From positions 5,702 through 22,676 of the forward strand of contig CARZYU010000010.1 in the NCBI GenBank assembly GCA_949113215.1: a stretch of 16,975 bases of DNA. The letters run 5' to 3'. The notes under the pieces were generated by a model. The model did not search any database and was not told the DNA's origin. It saw nothing but the letters and a program-made list of their open reading frames with translations. The stretch is from an uncultured Bacilli bacterium. GTDB taxonomy: Bacteria > Bacillota_I > Bacilli_A > RF39 > UBA660. The position numbers were made by a program, and so were the translations under genes. Positions 13,974 to 16,975 of the stretch are shown here, piece by piece; the first letter of the stretch is position 1, and each line of letters starts with the position of its first letter.

Positions 13974-14696
13974 ATGGAATTATTAAAGCATGCCTGGGAT
14001 ATGAAATTACCAGAACCACTTGATCAAGATGTACAAAAAGAATATATTGCTCATTTAATACGTCAAGATAGTGATCATCAACAATATGCCAACTTACTTA
14101 TTTATCATAACCTTCGTTTGGTAACATTTACTCTAAAGAAATATTATCCTTTTTGGAGAAAAGAGTTTCCCGAGTTAATTTCTGTTGGTGTAGAGGCTTT
14201 CAGCAAATGTGTTTATTCCTATGGAAAATTAAAAGATCCTACCCTACCTTTTGGAACTTATTGCATCAATCGAATCAGATCTAGTATGGGAAACTATCTT
14301 CATAAAGAGGTTTCCTTGATAAATCGAAGTACAAGTCTAGAGGTTGAAATGAACCCAAATCGCTCTAATTCTGATTCCCTTGAGAATCGAACCAATGACA
14401 TGCACAGTTCTACTCTTACTCTAATCGAAAATTATGAGCAAAAAGAGGAACACGAAACCATTAAAATCTTAGTAGAGCAACTTCCTGAACCAAAGAAAAT
14501 GATCGTAAAAATGCATTTTGGTTTCAACGAGGAAGGGCGTGTCTTTCGTCAACAAGAAATTGCCGCCCATCTTCACGTAGGACAACCTGCTGTTTCCAAA
14601 ATGTTACAGCGAACGCTTGTGGAATTAAAAATGAAATTAGAAGAGTCCGAACTTGGAACCCAAGAACTTCAAAAAAGAAAGATGAAAAAACGTTAG
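13974..14696 (+). CDS. Divergent sigma-70 family factor without region 3
   Basis: A 240-residue sigma-like protein that fits none of the named sporulation sigmas well. Region 2 is at about 35-110 (NLRLVTFTLKKYY at 46-58, ELISVGVEAFSKCVYSYGKL with the region 2.2 pattern, FGTYCINRIRSSMGNYL matching FxTYAxxxIRxxI). A Ser/Asn-rich linker (112-155) replaces region 3. Region 4 is at about 162-222 (LVEQLPEPKKMIVKMHFGF, then HTH RQQEIAAHLHVGQPAVSKMLQRTLVEL). The two-domain layout is like ECF or short SigI/phage-type sigmas, although region 2 resembles SigB/F/E classes. A polar tail rich in Lys ends the protein. No anti-sigma gene is adjacent. It is monocistronic, with its own promoter and a strong terminator. 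ATG 13974 is preferred over 13953 (see RBS). Function and promoter target are unknown. Confidence 0.75.
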   Translation: MELLKHAWDMKLPEPLDQDVQKEYIAHLIRQDSDHQQYANLLIYHNLRLVTFTLKKYYPFWRKEFPELISVGVEAFSKCVYSYGKLKDPTLPFGTYCINRIRSSMGNYLHKEVSLINRSTSLEVEMNPNRSNSDSLENRTNDMHSSTLTLIENYEQKEEHETIKILVEQLPEPKKMIVKMHFGFNEEGRVFRQQEIAAHLHVGQPAVSKMLQRTLVELKMKLEESELGTQELQKRKMKKR

Positions 14697-14713
14697 AATG
14701 ATTCTAACGTTTT
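14687..14713. terminator. Strong bidirectional terminator between sigma-like gene and ligA
   Basis: AAAACGTTAGAA (14687-14698) and TTCTAACGTTTT (14702-14713) form a perfect 12-bp stem with a TGA loop. A- and T-tracts on either side make it functional for both convergent genes. The stop codon of the sigma-like gene (14694-14696) is inside the stem, and the ligA stop starts at its right edge. Confidence 0.85.
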
Positions 14714-16697
14714 ATTGTGTCTCTAATTTTTCCATGAATTCTTGTTCATTCCAGATAGGAATTCCAAGTTTTAAGGCCTTGTCGTACTTGCTTCCAGGAT
14801 TGCTACCTACGATAACAACATCCGTTTTCTTGCTGACGGATTCTACCGTTTTCCCACCAAACGATTCAATTTTTTGTTTTGCTACTTCCCTTGGCATCGT
14901 TTCTAAGGTTCCTGTCAAAACAAAGCTTTTCGAAGAAAATTCTTCTTTTAAGTTCACAATTTGTCCCAAATAGTTCATGTTGAGTCCTAATTCTTTTAAT
15001 TCTTCTAATTGAGCTAAGTTTGTTTCATTGTGAAAATATTCAAAGATACTCTTGGCAATGATATCCCCTACATCTGCTATTTCGATCAGTTCCTCTACTT
15101 TGGCATTCTTTAAAGCATCCATTGTAAGAAAGTGACTTGCTAACACCTTCGCCGTTTTACTCCCTACATGAGAAATTCCAAGACCAAAGATGAGTCGTTC
15201 TAAAGAATTTTCTTTGCTCTTTTCGATTGCTTCCAACAGATTGTCAATCGATTTATCTCCATAGCCCTCTAGCAATGTCAAATCCTGTCGATGTTTGTCT
15301 AAAGAATAGATGTCAACAACGCTTCCAATAAAGCCGAGGTTATAGAAGTCTTCGATGATCTTTTCTCCAAGTCCTTCAATATTCATTGCATCATGAGAGA
15401 CAAAGTGTGTGAAAGCTTCCATATGACGAGCTGGACATGTTTCATTCAGACAAAAGTAGTCAACCTGTCCTTCTTTTTGTTGTAAATGGCTTCCACACAT
15501 TGGACATTCGGTAATCATTTTGAAATCCGTTTCTTCTCCCGTCCGCCGTTCTTTTTTTGCTTCCAACACTTCAGGAATGACATCTCCTGCTTTGTGAATG
15601 GAAACAACATCCCCAATTTTCAAGTCTTTCTCCATGACGTAATCCGCATTGTGAAGGGTTGCTCTTGAAATTGTCGATCCCATGACGATCACTGGTTCTA
15701 ATACCGCATTCGGTGTAATTTGACCTGTGCGTCCTACAGTAAAGATAATATCCGTTAGTTTTGTAAGAACTTCTTCTGCCGGAAATTTATAAGCTGTCGC
15801 CCACTTTGGATACTTTGCAGTTGAGCCAAGCTCTTGTTGCGAACGAATACGGTTCACCTTAATGACAACTCCGTCAATGTCGTAAGGAAGCGTATCCCGT
15901 TCTCTGGTATAATGAGAAATAAATTCTAAAACGCCATCGATTCCTCCCACTAGGCGATTGTTGGGATTTACTTTGAATCCTAGCTTTTTCAAATAGTCAA
16001 GGGCCTCACTATGCGTTTCGATTCCATATTCCAAAGGATTTGGCAAGTGATAAATCCAAGCATCCAAGTTTCTTGAAGCTGCCACCTTGGAATCCAATTG
16101 TCGTACACTTCCAGCCGCTGCATTCCTAGCATTCTGTAAGAGCGATTGTCCTGCTTCTTCTCTTGCACGGTTGATCTTTTCTAGAGTCTTTTTACTCATA
16201 AAGATCTCCCCCCGGACTTCGATATCCACAGGTTCTGTTAACTTTAAGGGAATTGACTTGATGGTCTTTACATTATGTGTAATATCCTCACCTGTTACAC
16301 CATCGCCTCTTGTCGCAGCTCTCACCAGTTCTCCTTTTTCGTAAAGAAGAGAAACGGATAAACCATCAATCTTTAATTCACAGACGTATTCAGGATGGAT
16401 TCCCTCTTTCCTGATGCGTTGATCAAATGTTAGAATTTCACTTTCGTTAAAGACATTGCTAAGGGACATTAGAGGAATTTTGTGATTCACCTTTGTAAAG
16501 CCTTCAATCACCTCTCCACCAATTCTCAAGCTAGGAGAATCCTTTTTGATCCATTCTGGATGTTCTTCTTCGATGGTGATTAATTCTCTTAAATATTTAT
16601 CGTATTCTTGGTCTGTAATGGTTGGATCATCCAAAACGTAATACTTGTAATTCGCTTCATTTAAAATTTTGATCAATTCTTCATACCGTTTTTGCAT
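14712..16697 (-). CDS. ligA: NAD-dependent DNA ligase
   Basis: Seals nicks during replication and repair using NAD+ as adenylate donor. At 661 residues it is full length with all expected domains: Ia/NAD-binding domain (YYVLDDPTITDQEYD, 19-33), adenylation domain with KIDG (K109-G112, AMP-acceptor Lys), GEIFM and DGVVIKVN, OB fold (about 318-390), Cys4 zinc finger (C398, C401, C416, C421), helix-hairpin-helix region (about 430-580, GLGEKIIEDFYNLGF and GLGISHVGSKTAKVLASHF) and a C-terminal BRCT domain (about 584-661, FVLTGTLETMPREVAKQKIESFGGK...). AAGGAGA lies 8 nt before ATG 16697. Only 15 nt separate it from the upstream nucleotidyltransferase gene, so they probably share a transcript. pcrA, the usual Bacilli neighbour upstream of ligA, is not adjacent here. 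Confidence 0.97.
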   Translation of the reverse strand: MQKRYEELIKILNEANYKYYVLDDPTITDQEYDKYLRELITIEEEHPEWIKKDSPSLRIGGEVIEGFTKVNHKIPLMSLSNVFNESEILTFDQRIRKEGIHPEYVCELKIDGLSVSLLYEKGELVRAATRGDGVTGEDITHNVKTIKSIPLKLTEPVDIEVRGEIFMSKKTLEKINRAREEAGQSLLQNARNAAAGSVRQLDSKVAASRNLDAWIYHLPNPLEYGIETHSEALDYLKKLGFKVNPNNRLVGGIDGVLEFISHYTRERDTLPYDIDGVVIKVNRIRSQQELGSTAKYPKWATAYKFPAEEVLTKLTDIIFTVGRTGQITPNAVLEPVIVMGSTISRATLHNADYVMEKDLKIGDVVSIHKAGDVIPEVLEAKKERRTGEETDFKMITECPMCGSHLQQKEGQVDYFCLNETCPARHMEAFTHFVSHDAMNIEGLGEKIIEDFYNLGFIGSVVDIYSLDKHRQDLTLLEGYGDKSIDNLLEAIEKSKENSLERLIFGLGISHVGSKTAKVLASHFLTMDALKNAKVEELIEIADVGDIIAKSIFEYFHNETNLAQLEELKELGLNMNYLGQIVNLKEEFSSKSFVLTGTLETMPREVAKQKIESFGGKTVESVSKKTDVVIVGSNPGSKYDKALKLGIPIWNEQEFMEKLETQ

Positions 16698-16712
16698 TGT
16701 CCATTTCTCCTT

Positions 16713-16975
16713 TTATTCGTTTGGATACTGTCCTAATTCTGTGAACTCCTGTAATTTTTTCATCAAAGAATCCTTATCCTCACGATAAGTCATTCCATAC
16801 CACTTTTCTTTCGTCAAAAGCACCTCTACTTTTGCCTTTCCTTTTTCCATCTGCTTTGTCAAAGCATCTGGCAGATAAAATTCTTTCGTCTCCAATGCTT
16901 CTTTATTTTGGTCTAAAAACTCTTTGAACTCATCTTCTAAGCCTTTTAAAAAAGAAGGGGTAAAGCCAAAGAAAT
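16713..16975 (-). CDS. Probable sugar-phosphate nucleotidyltransferase, C-terminal part (5' partial)
   Basis: Only the last 87 codons are in the window; the frame is open to the right edge, and the apparent TTG start at 16895 is internal. The visible part reads FFGFTPSFLKGLEDEFKEFL, then FYLPDALTKQMEKGKAKVEV and KWYGMTYREDKD..., ending GQYPNE. This matches the C-terminal region of NTP_transferase-fold proteins in Firmicutes (pattern W/FGFTP-F--LE--F-EFL...FFLP----L---GKA-V-VL-...KW-G-TY-EDK), which transfer a nucleotide to a sugar phosphate. The specific substrate cannot be judged. It ends 15 nt before ligA. Confidence 0.6.
   Translation of the reverse strand, partial: FFGFTPSFLKGLEDEFKEFLDQNKEALETKEFYLPDALTKQMEKGKAKVEVLLTKEKWYGMTYREDKDSLMKKLQEFTELGQYPNE

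Noticed and set aside
1..16975. rRNA, tRNA, CRISPR arrays, insertion sequences with transposase genes, riboswitches
   Set aside because: No conserved tRNA arms, repeated spacers, transposase frames or recognisable riboswitch cores were found on either strand by eye.

Overview
This window is a compact, A+T-rich stretch from a low-GC Gram-positive bacterium (Bacillota). Strong AAAGGAG-type ribosome binding sites, the GatCAB amidotransferase, NAD-dependent DNA ligase, a SigF-like sporulation-type sigma factor and a class-A-like D,D-carboxypeptidase all fit that group. The content would suit a gut member of Bacilli/Erysipelotrichia-like lineages, but that placement is inference. TGG is used for Trp and TAA/TAG stops are ordinary, so there is no sign of a recoded TGA. 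I saw no rRNA, tRNA or CRISPR.

Layout. Left edge to 868 (+): the 3' part of an unknown membrane-anchored coiled-coil protein. 873-1864 (-): a SpoIIAA-like STAS gene overlapping a SigF-family sigma gene, with no SpoIIAB kinase/anti-sigma gene between them. 2066-2902 (-): a DinD homologue lying between this pair and dacF (3095-4255, -), where Bacillus subtilis has dacF directly followed by spoIIA. A 140-bp direct/inverted repeat structure sits at the dacF-dinD junction and overlaps the dacF 3' end. 4324-5013 (-): an unknown membrane-anchored protein, divergent from a VanY-like lipoprotein carboxypeptidase (5094-5882, +). 5895-7228 (-): pyrimidine-nucleoside phosphorylase followed by an unlisted 31-residue membrane peptide. 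7275-10624 (-): an unknown membrane-anchored protein, a two-receptor-domain GGDEF protein with a degenerate signature, and a YihY family membrane protein. 10664-13828 (-): gatC-gatA-gatB with overlapping ends. 13974-14696 (+): a second, divergent sigma-70-like protein whose ribosome binding site includes an eight-G run. 14712-16975 (-): ligA and the 3' end of a probable sugar-phosphate nucleotidyltransferase.

The housekeeping genes (gatCAB, ligA, pdp) are conventional. The more interesting part is the left third. The spoIIA-like locus has lost or never had SpoIIAB, its STAS protein lacks the phosphorylatable serine, two perfect Spo0A-box matches flank its promoter region, and a DNA-damage-type gene plus a small repeat-bounded scar separate it from dacF. 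Most genes end inside or next to a bidirectional hairpin terminator, so the region is tightly packed. All similarity statements come from recognition of sequence motifs by eye; no database search was run.
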